Below are positions 37,601 to 50,007 of a DNA stretch of 64,000 bases, one piece after another. The stretch comes from Orthonyx spaldingii. Taxonomy: Eukaryota > Chordata > Aves > Passeriformes > Orthonychidae. The DNA is taken from NCBI GenBank assembly GCA_013397795.1, contig VZTJ01001153.1:558284-622283 (forward strand). Reading direction: 5' to 3'. Under the pieces are notes generated by a model. It searched no databases. It was not told the origin of the DNA and saw nothing but the letters and a program-made list of their open reading frames with translations. How positions within the stretch are numbered: the first letter of the stretch is position 1; each line of letters starts with the position of its first letter. A program made the position numbers and the translations under genes.

Positions 37601-40600
37601 TGGTGTTACGTGGCTGGAGTAACCTAATCCCACACCCTTGCCAGGTCATTTATCCCAAAACTGGGCTTGGGAGCTGAAGAGTGACTTCCTCAGCGAGGAG
37701 TGAGGCTGGGGACACCTTGGGGAAAAGAGCAGGGGGTGGTGGTGCTCACTTGGTGCCCGGCTGCCTGCAGAGCCTGCCTGGTTTCCTTCACTGCCCTCCT
37801 CATGCAGGGGGGCAGCGGGAAGTAGCCGTCGGTGTCGTAGTACCCGACCCGCAGGGGAGTGGAGCTGGAGTACACCTGGAGCAAAGAGACACCAGTTTAG
37901 CATTCCTATTCCTAATGGGATTGCTGTGAAACCCTTTAGATATGCTCCATTGACCAGGTCTGGGACTAAGGTTGGATCCACCCATAGGCACGCTCCATCA
38001 AGAAAGCAAGGGGGCTCCTCTCTGAGCATTGTCACGCAGTGGGAGGGTCTCCCCTACTCCTTGTATTTCCCTGTTAAATTCTTAGACATGAACTGTTGGC
38101 CTGTCTGGGACTAGGACTGGACTCAGCTGTACCCAGGCTCTGCCAGGAGTTTAGAAAGCAAGAGGGTCCTTTCTGAACCTCGTGACTCAATGGGAGGGTC
38201 TTCCCTACCCTTTGCACCCTTGTCCTTTGCATCCCCAGTCTCCATGCAAATCATTCCCAAGTGACTCTAAGCTGATTTCCCTTTGTGTGCTCCATCTTCA
38301 TAATAAGTAACAGAGTGAACCCTGTCATCGAACTTTGTCACCCTTTTGCAAATTTATGTTCAAACCCGCTTTTTCCAATGCCCTTGACAGTGATTCTTTA
38401 GGTGACCTAAATCACTCATTCGTGACACCCACCCTGCTGGGGGTGGATCTGCTCCCATGCTGACGCCCACTGCAGAAGGGGGCAATAGCTCCAAATGTTA
38501 AGGAGTGACTAATTTTCTGGTTTGCTGTTTATAGTTACTCTTTCCAAATGTCTACCCCTAGCTTTTTCTCCAGCCTCCCCTTCAGAAGAAGCACAGCCAC
38601 TCCAAACCAGTAGATTCAACCACTGCTACAAAGGATGGAGGTGGAAGGACCTCCTGAAGCTGGTCTGCTGCAGAGGGAAAGGAAATGCCCTCAGTTAAGA
38701 GATTTGCTGCAGCAGTTTCTGATCCTGTCTTATCTTCCCCTAAAGATCTCAGCTATTTGCTCCCAGTGTCGACTTCTTCCCCATTCTTTCCTGGATTCTC
38801 TCAGTTCAATGAGCTGCATTCCAGCTGAGAAGACAGACAGGAGAACTAGTGATTTGCCTGGATTTTTTTTCATAAGAATTATGAATTGTGCCCTCAAAGA
38901 GAGCTATTTTACTGAAAATCAGCACTGTAAAGATAGCTGGAGCACTTCAGCCTCTTCAGGAAGGTGTGCAGCACCCTGGAAGGAACCAGGGCTTGCTGAC
39001 TGAAGGCCTCACCTCCTCATTGAAGGGGATGGGGGGCACGGAGGGGTCCAGCTGGAACATCTCCTGGCAGAGCAGCGCCTTCATGCACAGGGCCAGGCTG
39101 TCCACGTCCCTCGCCATGGGCCCCAGCGCACAGGGGACTGGATGGGACAAGAGCAAACACCCCCATTGAGCAGATGGACGTGCCAAACACTGGCCCACCC
39201 CTCTGCACGGCCACCTTTGGGTGAGCAGGCAATGAAGGAAGTTTCAGATGGACTCCAGACAGGCCTTTGTTGTCTCAGGTTTTCCTCTGGCCTCCAGGAG
39301 AACATCAGGCTCTTCACAGGATATAGGGAAAAGGAATTTAAAATTCATGTACCTGCCAGGATGCCGTTGATAGGGCCAGTCACTCCAGACAGGCTGTGGG
39401 AGAAGAAAAAGAAGTATATTGCCATTTCAGTAATGGGGAGATATTCCCAATATGTTTGAATATCATAGTGGGGTCTCCAGCTCAGGACCAGAAACAGAAG
39501 GAAATTATTTCAAAAATTTGAATTGAGTAATGCAAAACAGAAAATTTTGGCCAAAATAAAACAAACAAACCAACCTAAACCCCAACAAATCTTAGCTTTG
39601 GTTTAACCAAAACTGTTATATTTTGGCATTATTTAACCACTTTAACCCCCTTTTACTTTTAACTCCAGGCTAGATTTACAATGAAAATATTCCCATTTCC
39701 CACAAAATCCAACCACGCTGTCTCCTGAGAGAGGTTTTGAGCAAAGCAAGTCACCCTTTACAAGCCACCCTGGCTCTTCCCTCCAATCACTAGCCCAGTA
39801 CTTTGCCCCTTCAGCCAAGCCTGACCATGAGCGGGGTTGGAAGGGCAGAGCCAGCACCCACCTGAGCCTCTCGGCCGTGGGTTTGAGGCCACAGAGCCCG
39901 CAGAAGCTGGAGGGCAGGCGGATGCTGCCACCGAGGTCGGAGCCGATGCCCAGGATGGAGCCTCCCCCTGCGATCAGAGCTCCCTCCCCGCCCGAGGAGC
40001 CCCCAGGGCTCTTCTGGTGGTTGAAGGGGTTCAAGGTCTGGCCAAAAGTGGGGTTGCTGCAGTCGTAGCTGAGGAGAAGAAAGCCAACAAAAGGGCTGTC
40101 AGGAACAGCCGAATGCCTTAGGTGTGTTTGCTTTCCCTTGCAGAGAGCCTGTGTGGCAAAACCGACGCCATCCTTTTATCCCACAAATCCCTCAGGACTC
40201 AGCTCATTTCCACAAGCCTCTGCTCTCCCTCCCATGCACAAGTGCACTTGATTTCTCTTAACCCGTGGTAGGTTTTCCCCCCTCTTAATCTCATCTGACA
40301 GCTCTTTCAGTTGAGATTGTTGCCAGGTAATTGAAGAGGGACTCTCCAGGCCACGTCTCAGGAGCCAGGGAGGAGCCTGTCCAGGGACCTACAGGCTGGG
40401 TTTTTCCTTCAGAAGCACAACCAGAGGGAAGATTTTGGATGACTTGTGTCACCTGAAGAGGGATTGTGGCACGTTGGTCATTGCAAATGGGATGGCCCCT
40501 TGTCTCTTCAGGACCTTGACCAGGACGCTGTCCTCCTCCATCAGAGTGTCCAGGCACTGCACAAGCCCACAGGTCGCCAAGTGGCCCTGCAGAGAGGAGA

Positions 40601-43600
40601 AGTGACAAGGGACGCGGTCAGTGCAGTTCCCTTGCTCCTTTGGAAGAATCATCTGGTGTTCCTTCAGGGGTTGTGTGTTGGTACCAACCCACTCCCTTGT
40701 GAGCCCTTGCTCATAGGGTCAAGGACGGCCTCTCCCCATCTTTGGCAGAGGACTGCCAAGCACTCATTGAGTTAAAGCTCCTCCTGAAGCTCTCCTTGCT
40801 CTTTTCCATGCTCTTTTCTTCCCTGACCCAAATGCAACTCCATACTCCATAGGTACACTAGCTCGGGATCAAACCCAGTGTCCTGCTGTCCAAGTGAACC
40901 TACCAGTGGATGTTCAGGGAAGGAATAATCCCAGTAAACAGAGAGTGAGCCTTTTTCACTTAGCCTTGGTATTTGGGGCTTGCTTTGGGCTTAAAACCCT
41001 CAACTTTAGTGCAGCCTGTACTGTGTCACGTATCAGAGGAGAAATTATTTATGTCTATAACTATTCACCCCTGGGGTTTTTTTGCTGATGGAGTTTTGTG
41101 CTGCTTTTGGCTAGGGTTAAGTTTGTTTTCTTCACGGTAGCTACTACAAGGCCGTGTTTTGGATTTTGTGCTGTAAACTGTGCTGATAACACAGGGATGT
41201 TATTGTTACCACTGAGCAGGTCTTGCACAGCTTTTTGCATGGCCTCACCTCAGTGAGCAGGCTGGGGGTGCATGAGAAGCTGGGAGGGGTCAGCCAGAAT
41301 AGCTAATCCCAGCTGACCAGAGGGACCTTCCATACCATATGGAGTCATGCTCAGCATATAAAGCTGGGGGAAGAAGAAGGAAGGGGAGATGTTTGGGGTT
41401 ATGGCCTGTCCCAGTTACCATCACACATGATGGAGCCCTGCTCTCTTGTGTGTGACTGAACACCCTCCTGTCCATGGGATGTGGTGAATGAGTTACTTGT
41501 TTTGCTTTGCTTGTGTGCACAGTTAACCTAATAAACTGCCTTTATCTCAACCCACAAGTTTTCTCACTTTTACCCTTTCTATTCTCTCTCCCTCATCCCA
41601 CAGGGTATGGGGGGAGTGAGTGAGTGAGTGAGTGAGTAAGTAAGTGAGTGAGTGCCCACTGGGTTGCAGCTGCCTCAGACACAGCCAGGTTTCCTGTGGT
41701 GCAGGCAGGGAGGGATTGGGCCCCTTTCCCATTCTCTGTGTCCCACCACTTCACCACCCAGCCCAGCCCACGATGGGACACTCCACAAGCGCAAAGGGAA
41801 GAACCTTGTGGCCAATGTGATCCTTGATGCTGACAGGGATGCCGTAGAGCAGCCCTTTCTCCTTGTGCCGTTGTATTTCCTGGAGCTGCTCCTCACACTC
41901 TGGGATAAAGTGTCGCAAGCAGTTTGTCTGCTGGGTCACTTCCAGGGCCTTTGTTGGACATGTGGAGAAATAGGTGTTAAATAGGAACAGCATCATTGCA
42001 TAGCTCCATTCAGTAGCTACCTTTATCTACAAAATATGGGGTGAACAACCTCCTCCCCAGAGCATCCCAGCTCAAGCCATCTCAAAGGATTGCCCAGTGA
42101 TGGATCTGACCTGGGACACAGAGCATATTTTTCTCTTAATATCTGCTATATTAAAGGCTTGTCATAATCCAGCTCCAACAAGCCTTTTCAGCCACCAGCA
42201 CACACACCATGGTATGGAGAATGTAAAAGTTTCTCTTTGTCCAAATTACTGTGGGCAGACACCCACCTTCTCTAAGTAGGTGTAGAGGACAGTCCTGGGG
42301 GACAGAGAGCCTTCCCGGAGTCTTCCAGAGAGTTCCAGCAGGGGCAGGGACAGGATGGCATCTGTCTGGACACTGGGGACCTGCAGAGGGAAGATGGAGG
42401 GGACCCAGGGCAGCAGCTCCAGTTACCCTTTGGCTCAGAGGATAAGGCTCTTAAGTTTTGTCAACATTATCAACAGAGCTTGCTGGAAAGGCAGATCCTG
42501 CATGTGGGGGTTCAGACCTTGAGCTACCAAGTGTTTTATCCTGAGTCTGGATATCACAAACAGGATGCAAACACAGGAACCCAGGTGTAGAAGGGCTTTG
42601 TCCATCCTGTGCAGCAGAGGACATGGCAGTGCCTTCCTCCTGGCATGATGGGACTTACCCACTGTCCAAGACATAACCTCAGCTGAACAAACACTGCCCA
42701 GGGCAGAAGGTACCAAGTCTCAGACTATCCTTTCATCCCTCAGGACAGATACAGGCAGTACAGGACAAGTGTGTCCCAGATCCGACAGCCTGGGTTGAGA
42801 ATAAACATTTAATAGCTCAAGCCCATCAAACTGCAAGGAAGTCAGCAGGGACTCACAAGTGGGCAAGGTCTACTCAGGTAAAGAAGACTGTCAGTTCTCA
42901 GTGCCACCAGGTTTTCAGAGGTTTTATATAATATATTTCTATATTTCTATTTCTATTTCTATTTCTATTTCTATTTCTATTTCTATAGATTAGATATAGA
43001 TATAGATATAGATATAGATATAGATATAGATATAGATATAGATATAGATATAGATATAGATATATAAGAGAAAAGGTTGTAGAGATATGTATCACTTGTA
43101 GCTGGTATGCTTTATCTCTAGGTATATATTCACAAATGAATGGAGCAGAAAGGAAAGGTGGTTAGAAATGAGTGTTGCAGTAGGAATTCAGGGCAGTGCT
43201 GGTTGGATGCCTGGCTCATTCACCCCCATGTCACGTCCTGGTGGCTCCCAGAGGACACTGAAAATGCTGTGCTTCATTAACGTTGCTAGACCAGGCACCT
43301 GCTGGGCAGCCTGATGGGAGGTGCCACTGATTGGGAATGCTGCAAAAGTTCTTTTGGAGACACCCCAAGAGCCATCCAGAAGTGAGGTTTTAGAGACAGA
43401 GGTATAGGGGTGTGAACAGATGTGCAAACGTAGAGTTAAGTAGAGTAAAAAGCTTTCTTACTTCTATCCGTTATCAAGAAGAGACATTTGTAGATCGTGA
43501 AAGAATTGGGGTTTGGATCAAGAAAGATCTGGTGCATCATCACCTGTGTTTTTCAAAAACCTCTTCTCAGTGAGTAATTCACATTCCCCAGGCTGGGGAC

Positions 43601-44013
43601 TCCCCCCACACCTCATCCAGCTTGAGGAGGGCAGTACTCTCCCTTTCTCCCAAGGCAGCCTTTCCTCTTGTTGAGGGCTGCTGGCACATCTCCTCGTTGT
43701 AAAAGCTGTGGGGCCATGAGCTGGAAGGAGGAGCTGAAGGACAACATCAGCAGACACCCCGGTGGGACTCAGACCCCCCAGAAGGATGAGTTACCTGCTC
43801 CCTGAACTGCTGGACAGCCTTTGCCATTTTCTTCATGCCCTCATCCCGGGTCCTCCGAGCCTCTTCCATTTTCTTCTGGATCATCTTTCTGCCCAGCCAT
43901 TTCCAGACCACCAGGGCTGCCACGGAGCCGCCGAGCAGGGTGAGGGCAGCAGAAGTGTCCACCTTCCTCTCTGGCAGGAGCTGTCTCAGCTGCTGCTGGA
44001 TCATCATGTGCAT
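34667..44013 (-). CDS. Fatty-acid amide hydrolase 1-like, tandem copy A
   Basis: Amidase-signature serine hydrolase. FAAH cleaves anandamide and related lipid amides at the ER membrane. Coding exons: 44013-43795, 42380-42267, 41948-41805, 40586-40453, 40068-39862, 39393-39353, 39137-39013, 37875-37750, 37397-37300, 37128-37029, 36928-36885, 36439-36400, 35956-35848, 35590-35445, 34792-34667. Frame is intact, giving 590 aa (human 579). An N-terminal membrane helix is near residues 23-41. The Ser-Ser-Lys triad is K153, S228 (PGGSSGGEG) and S252 (DLGGSIR), matching human K142/S217/S241. Three Mets lie within four codons; the third (44004) aligns best with copy B. The donor after exon 3 (AAG|gttctt) is weak. 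Orthology to mammalian FAAH or to chicken VDHAP cannot be settled here, so no symbol is given. Confidence 0.93.
37935..38400 (+). repeat. Two-unit tandem repeat, possibly an LTR U3, in copy A intron 7
   Basis: Two diverged units of about 145 bases start at about 37937 and 38082. Each contains tctgggacta, then aaagcaag, a Gs-then-tcc stretch, and tgggagggtct followed by ccctac. The sequence to the right (to about 38400) is unique and unit-free. A duplicated enhancer-like block followed by single-copy sequence is typical of a retroviral LTR, but no family is recognised and orientation is uncertain. Confidence 0.5.
41609..41655 (+). repeat. (GAGT)n microsatellite
   Basis: About eleven tetranucleotide units, gagt with three gaa/taa-type interruptions, in copy A intron 3. 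Confidence 0.9.
42934..43064 (+). repeat. Compound hexanucleotide microsatellite (TTTCTA)n-(TAGATA)n
   Basis: About eight TTTCTA units (to about 42986) are followed directly by about thirteen TAGATA units. It lies in intron 1 of FAAH copy A and is very AT-rich against a GC-moderate background. Confidence 0.95.
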
Positions 44014-45671
44014 TTCTGGTCTCCAAGGATGGAGTGAGAAAGAAAAACAAGGCAGGTGCAGGAGACCTTCCCTGACTCCCCAGGCCCATCCCTCCCCCCA
44101 GCACCACTATCCTGGGTCAGCAAATCGTTCAGACAGTTCAGTCCAAAGCTGACCCCTGCAAAGCTACTGTAGGTGGAGCGTGCAGTGAAAATGATTAACC
44201 ATGAAATGGAGAACGTAAAGTTTGGCCAATGAACCTTGTGTTCATTGGGGTGTTGGGTTTAGAGGGCCTTTCTGGGCTGTGGGAAGTTCTTCGCTGGGGA
44301 GGAATGTAGGATCAACTCAACAAATGGAGCAAGGAAATAGCTGCTCTCATATTTCCTGTGCAGCCTGACAGGACAATGGGAGAAGAGGAAAAAACAGCTT
44401 GAAATAGCAAGACTTCCCCGCACAGGGCCAGGGAGTGGTATGCTGAGGGGATGCACAGCTGTGGGGTACCCTGGGCTCACCAAATCCCTTCTGCTGCTCC
44501 CATGGTGGCCAGAGGCTCTTTCGGCACTGCCATGGTGTCCTCATGCACCACAAGGAGAGGTTTTCTTTGTCACCCGGTGACAAAGCACGCTGGTATTGCC
44601 TTAAGAGTGGAAAATTCCACAATCTTGCAGGCCAGAAGCAAACTATTTCCACCAGACATTGGAATGGCTGGTGTGTGACATCCTTCCAGCACAGATGCCT
44701 CTCACTACAAGCATCAAGAACCACACACTGAGCTGAACACAACAACCCAGCCAACATCAGCCATGGTCTGTCTGCAATCTCCTCTGTTGCTTTTGGATAG
44801 TGGTTCCTCCCTATGGGTCCCCTCCTTGGGAAAAGTGCTTGGGCAGCTATGGATTGTGCATTACAAAACTTTGCAAGCTTCCAGCAGAGTGTGGAACTGG
44901 ATATGAAATGGAGGCTGAAGAGGCCTCTCCCTTCAGGGCTGTGTGGTCCTCCAGTGCTCAGTTTTCCATTGTCACGTCCGTTCTTAGCAGTTGTAAGAGT
45001 TCACTGCTGTTTTCTGTCACAATTTGTGTCAGCTGGGAATGTTTTTATCTTAGATTTTAACTAGAGAAATTTACGGACTCTGAACAAAATTGGCTTTGGC
45101 GTCCTGGAGGAAACATTGTGGAGCTGGCAGCAATGTGGTAACAAATTGAGCCTCCCTTTCCTGTGTCCCTTCTTTGGGGGATGCCTCTTCAGCCACGGCA
45201 CTGCGGGTGTGACAAGAGCTGCAGCATGGGGACACATCTGCAGCTCATCCCGCTCCTGCTCCACGGTGCTGGCTGCAGCAGGAGCTTCCAGAAGGTGCAT
45301 GTGAGCAGAGTCAGCATGTGGCAATACCCAGCTCCCTCCCAGTCCTCATCCAGCCTCCAGGAATCCATGCAAGCAGTTCCCAAGGCAGAGGTGGGTTCTT
45401 TGCCTGTGTGACAGTGCCACAACCTCTGTGATGGGCTGAGCAGCTGTGGGAGGGTTTTCTCCCTGTGTGGGAAGTGTCAGGGCATTGGCCTCCCACACCC
45501 GCCTGTGCACTGGGATCTGTGGCCCACTCCTGCCCTTTAGACACTTGGTAAATGTTTAACAGAGACAGCTGTGTCCGGCCTGACTTGGCATTTCAAAGGG
45601 CAGCTTTTTCAGCTGCATTTCCAGATGGCCAGATGCTGCTGGGGAAACCCCTTTTCCTATCAACGTGCCAG

Positions 45672-45729
45672 CATCTCCACATCCTTCATGAATCCGAGGT
45701 GTGGCTCCTCCTGCCACCACAAGGCCACA
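45672..45729 (-). pseudogene. Decayed FAAH-like exon 15 relic
   Basis: About 55 bases align with the last exon of the intact copies at roughly 80 percent identity. Shared runs include 'tccttcatgaa' and 'gctcctcctgccac'. Translated on the minus strand it reads VALWWQEEPHLGFMKDVEM where the intact copies have VALPWQEELCLRFMKEVET. The conserved Pro-Trp, Leu-Cys and Arg positions are lost, the family's exon start is missing, and no other exon is visible nearby. It is therefore a remnant of a dead array member and not a working exon. Confidence 0.75.
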
Positions 45730-48700
45730 AATCCAAGGGAACCTAAAGGAGGGAAGTAAAGGGACTTCCCAAGTCAAAACTCAAGTCCACAGCAGAGGAG
45801 ACAGACCTGCCTGACTCGCAGGTCAATATTCACTCCTCCGTGTTGATTTTGTCACCGGGATTTGTCCAAGGCCAAGGTCAAACCCACTAGTGGAGTTCAG
45901 ATGAAAGCCAAGACCCTTTTCACAGGGAGAGTCAGCCTGTAACAGCTGGTCTGGGATTTCATTATGGCATCCACAACGTGTCCTTCATTTTGGACCATCC
46001 CAGAAAAAGGCAGTTAAACCAAGCCAGAAACTCCCCTCCTGTCCTCACCAAGACCTGCTCCAGCTTTGCTTGCAAGAGCAAAACTGTGCTGATTCATTGT
46101 CAGCAGGTTCAGCTCTCAAGCAGGCTGGGTCTCGTCTGAAATTTTTGTAACGGAACTGTTTTCTCTCTAAATTGGTAAGAAATATTTTTAAGTCAGCTTT
46201 GACTCCATTTTGATTAAAATGACAAAGAATAAATCCTGACAGCTGTGTCTTGTGCTCCTGTATTTGTAGCCGAACACTCTGATGCTCTTTTAAAAATTAT
46301 TTACAAAATGAGGCACGTTAACTATGCTGCTCTGAAAGAATTTTAAAGACATTTTACAAAATACCGAAATCATAGTGAAATGAGCTGGACCCCTCTGGGG
46401 AACTTGTTCAAGTTGGCTCAGAGGGCTGAATAAATGTTTTCTGGGAACTCTCCAGTTTCTGACTCATTTCAGCCTGGAATATCCATTGGAAGCACAACAC
46501 TTTCCTTAGTTCCAGCCCAACTCCACCAGCACTCACAGAACATAACAGCTGCTAAAAACTTGCCACTACCTAAGCTGCACCTTTCCAAACACCAAGAACA
46601 TCACTTGAGAGGTGAGGATCTGTCTCTATTAACCCTTTTCCACCTTGCTCAGCCAGGACCCTGTTGGCTTTTTCTGAATAAACTCTGATAGGATGGGAAG
46701 AGAGAACTCCCATAGCAACCCTCAGACCTCTGCCAGGAGGGGCTGCTTTCTCTGCTGACCATCCTTACATTTTTCCCATGTTTGTGGGTATTGCACTATT
46801 TTCCTTCAGCCTTTCCATAGCCAAGTGGGTTGTATGAATCCTACTTAGAACTTGTCCAACCAGGCAGAGACAGGATCAGAAAGGTGCTACAGAGAGCTGT
46901 TAGTTCTTCATCAGAACTCCAGGAACATTCCTACTTTTTCCACCATGTCTGGTGTCTTGCACAGGTCTGTCCCCACTGAGTGACAGCTGAGACTTCAGTG
47001 CCCTGATGGTGAGGGACTGGGATGTTCCCAGCTGCTCCATGACTGGGCATAAATCTTACAGCAGGAAATTGGGCTTTCACTGGTCTCCCACGGGCAAGCA
47101 GGGAATGTGGAAAGCTGGAGAACAGTAACAGGAAAGAAAAAAAATAAAGGAAGAGCAGATAGAGACCATGCTTGGAGGGGTGAGGATTTGTGCAGCTGTT
47201 TCAGAGGGAAAGATGTACCAACCCTAATTCTTGATTTTTTTGTGTTTCAAGGGTGAGCCTTGTTATGTCCAGATGTTTCATTTCACCTGCTTTTTAAACA
47301 TTTGCTTTAAGCCTCTTCAACTACCACCTTCCTTGAAACTTGTTTGAAGTGAATGTCTGGGATCCTGGGAATGTTTGTGTCCCTGATTTTCTTTGCCAGT
47401 GCCTGCCACGTAGAGAGCTCTGTGTTCTTTGGATTCTGTGAGGGGACAACTGACTTGTTTTAATCACTCATATTCTGCTGGTGTAAGTTCTTCTAGAGAC
47501 TTTTATTTGCTCCTGGTGTTGTGACTATGCAACAATGTGACCTGCAAACTAAAGAAAAAGTCCTGCAAAATAAAGTAAAACCAAATAAAAAACCTGGATT
47601 TTCTGATGACTCAGTCTCTCAACCTTGCTTGGTTATTTATCTGGCCACAGAATGAAATGTGGATTAAGGAGGGCAGATTTAAATTATTAAAATCAAGAGG
47701 GAGGAAGAAAAATGATCAAAGACCACAGCCAGGATATTGTGCTGAGGATGAAAGAAACTAGTGAAAACAAAGCCCTTTTGGCCCAAGCAGCGTTTGTACA
47801 TAATTCTCTGAGACAGACCAAAGCCTGGACTTTGGTCAGTGCCAGGCAGCTGGACAAGCACTCTGCAAACACACATTGCAGGTCTGCAAGGGCTGCACAG
47901 CCCGAGCCAGCAGCTCTTGGTGGAGGAGCTGCAGGAGGGCTGGAAACCGTGCAGGTGGGTGTGGAAGGGGCTGACATTCCTTCTCCAGCCTGGAGGAGGT
48001 CTGGAGGAAGAACTTTTGTGAAAATTTAAAGTTATGCCCTGCTAAAGGCCTTTCTCTGCCAGTGTTTCAGCCCCTGACCTCACCAGACTGCTCTCAGCAT
48101 CACCCTCCCCACTTCCCCTGCATTTATGCAGCAATGACTGCTGATGCCATGGACAACCTGGCTGGAGAAAGGCCCTGAGTTTTACTCAGGAAGGTGTTTT
48201 GCTCTCTGCCCAGCTGAGGCACTTACCCGCTCTTTAAATTCCCTAACAGAGCCCTAAATCAGGTCCAAACATGTATCTTATTTCCCTCACGCTTTTCCCC
48301 ACCTTCTTCTGGACATGTCTTTGCCACCCCATCCACTGCAGTGCCAGGAGAGCTTTATCTGAGCATCCATGCACTCTGCTTCAGCATCTGCTGGATCACA
48401 GGGAGAAATTCCCTTTGGCTGCTGGCTCTGGGAGCGAGTGCTGCAGGATCCTGAGATCTAGTGACTGGCTGGAGGCAGGAGAGAGGAGACTGGAAGGAAC
48501 AGCAGATCCCTTCTAGTGCCATCCACAAGGAGCAGCTGGAATGCAGAGCACAAGCATGCCTGGGGAAATCTCTTTTAGAAACAGGACTTTTTCACTTGGT
48601 TCAGCCTTGCAAAGATATGGAGGGATGCTGGAGGGAAGGACACAGTCCTTTTCTTGCAAAACAAGGTCTGTGCATGCTCAGGTCTAGCCAGGGATGCTAC

Positions 48701-49891
48701 TCAGGCAGATTACTTGTTTAATGAAGAGCTCCCATTTTCCCTTTGAGAGGACAGCTAAAGACCCTCTGCTCCTGGCCTGAGAGGGTCACAGTGATTCCAC
48801 AGGCTGCCCCCAGGCAGGGGCTCCGTGGCTGTGCCCGTAGCAGCAATCCTGCAGGGGCAGGGCACCTCCTGGGAGCAGGGTGTGCCATGGAGCTCATCCC
48901 GGCTCCGCTCGGGTCGGAGGGTGGTGAGTCAGGCTGGGTGACTGTCACGCTCCCTGTGTGACTCAGACCTGCCGCTGGCCACGGGAGGCAGCTGCATGAC
49001 TGCAGCATCCCTGCGCAGCCCCGGGCAGGCAGATGAATACCCAGGGCAGTGTCACCTCTTGCCTCTCTCCCGGCGCCTGCAGGCTTGGGGAAGGAATCAG
49101 CCTAATGATCATCGCTAATCAGCGTGCCTTGTTTCAACACACACTCACTTATTCAAAGCATCACCATCATCACTCCCACTTTCTCCTCCAGCCTCTACCT
49201 CCACCTTGAGAGTGAAGGGTGGGTCAAGAAACAGCACACGATTGTCACAGTGTTGTTGGAAGCACCAAACAGTGGAATGGCCTAAGCCTGGCCACAGAAA
49301 TGTTTTCTCAGTTTTCCCTGACGTGTTTGCAGGCAATAAACTCCCATCTCTTCCCATTGCTTAACTGGAAGAAATGATGAGGAACAGGAGTGATGACAGA
49401 CCAGTTAACATTTTTCATAGCTTATGGTTAAACAGAGAATATTAAGCCTTGCACTACTCCCTGCACAGTTAAACTGTTGGATGGTGTGGAGATCTAGACA
49501 GCAAATGAGTTCAGGAAGGGGACAAGCTTGTGGAGGAGAGCTCTCTTGGCAGCTATTTAAACCCATGGGCTGACTGCAAGTCTTTGCCAAAAAATTTCTT
49601 AGCCAAACAATGGCACAGCCAGAGAGGGAATCCTGCACTTACCAGGTTATACTCTTCCACAAACATCTGCTCCTGCCCACTGTTGGAAGTAAAATATTGC
49701 AATAAACAGCTCTTTGGCCTTACACCATACAACAGATATCATTAAACTGTTTTCATTGGGTCTCTTTGGTCCAGCATTAACTCTCAGTCCTTTCTTTTGT
49801 TTTTTTGACTCAGTTTAACTCTAACAATGAAGGACAATTTAGGCAGAGGTGATATTTTTGCTGACTATTTTAAACCCGAATTTAGTGCCAC

Positions 49892-49897
49892 TTTATT
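49892..49897 (-). terminator. Polyadenylation signal of FAAH copy B
   Basis: TTTATT on the plus strand is AATAAA for the minus-strand transcript, 111 bases past the copy B stop. Confidence 0.65.
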
Positions 49898-50007
49898 GAA
49901 ACATTAGTTCAGAGTCTTCAGCTCACTTGGCTTGGCACAGGTAGAAGGTGGCTGGAGTGAAGGGCAGGGAGTGAAAAGCCATCACATTGGAGGCTGGTTC
50001 CCAGAAA

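Larger units (their letters stand above)
44014..50007. other. Spacer between FAAH copies A and B
   Basis: About 6 kb with no intact gene. It contains the exon 15 relic at 45672-45729 and the copy B 3' UTR at its right end. I looked for relics of exons 13 and 14 to the right of the exon 15 relic and saw none. Remaining open frames are short and featureless. Confidence 0.6.

Noticed and set aside
42934..43064. Regular repeats considered as a CRISPR-like array
   Set aside because: They are uninterrupted hexamers without spacers, in a vertebrate intron.
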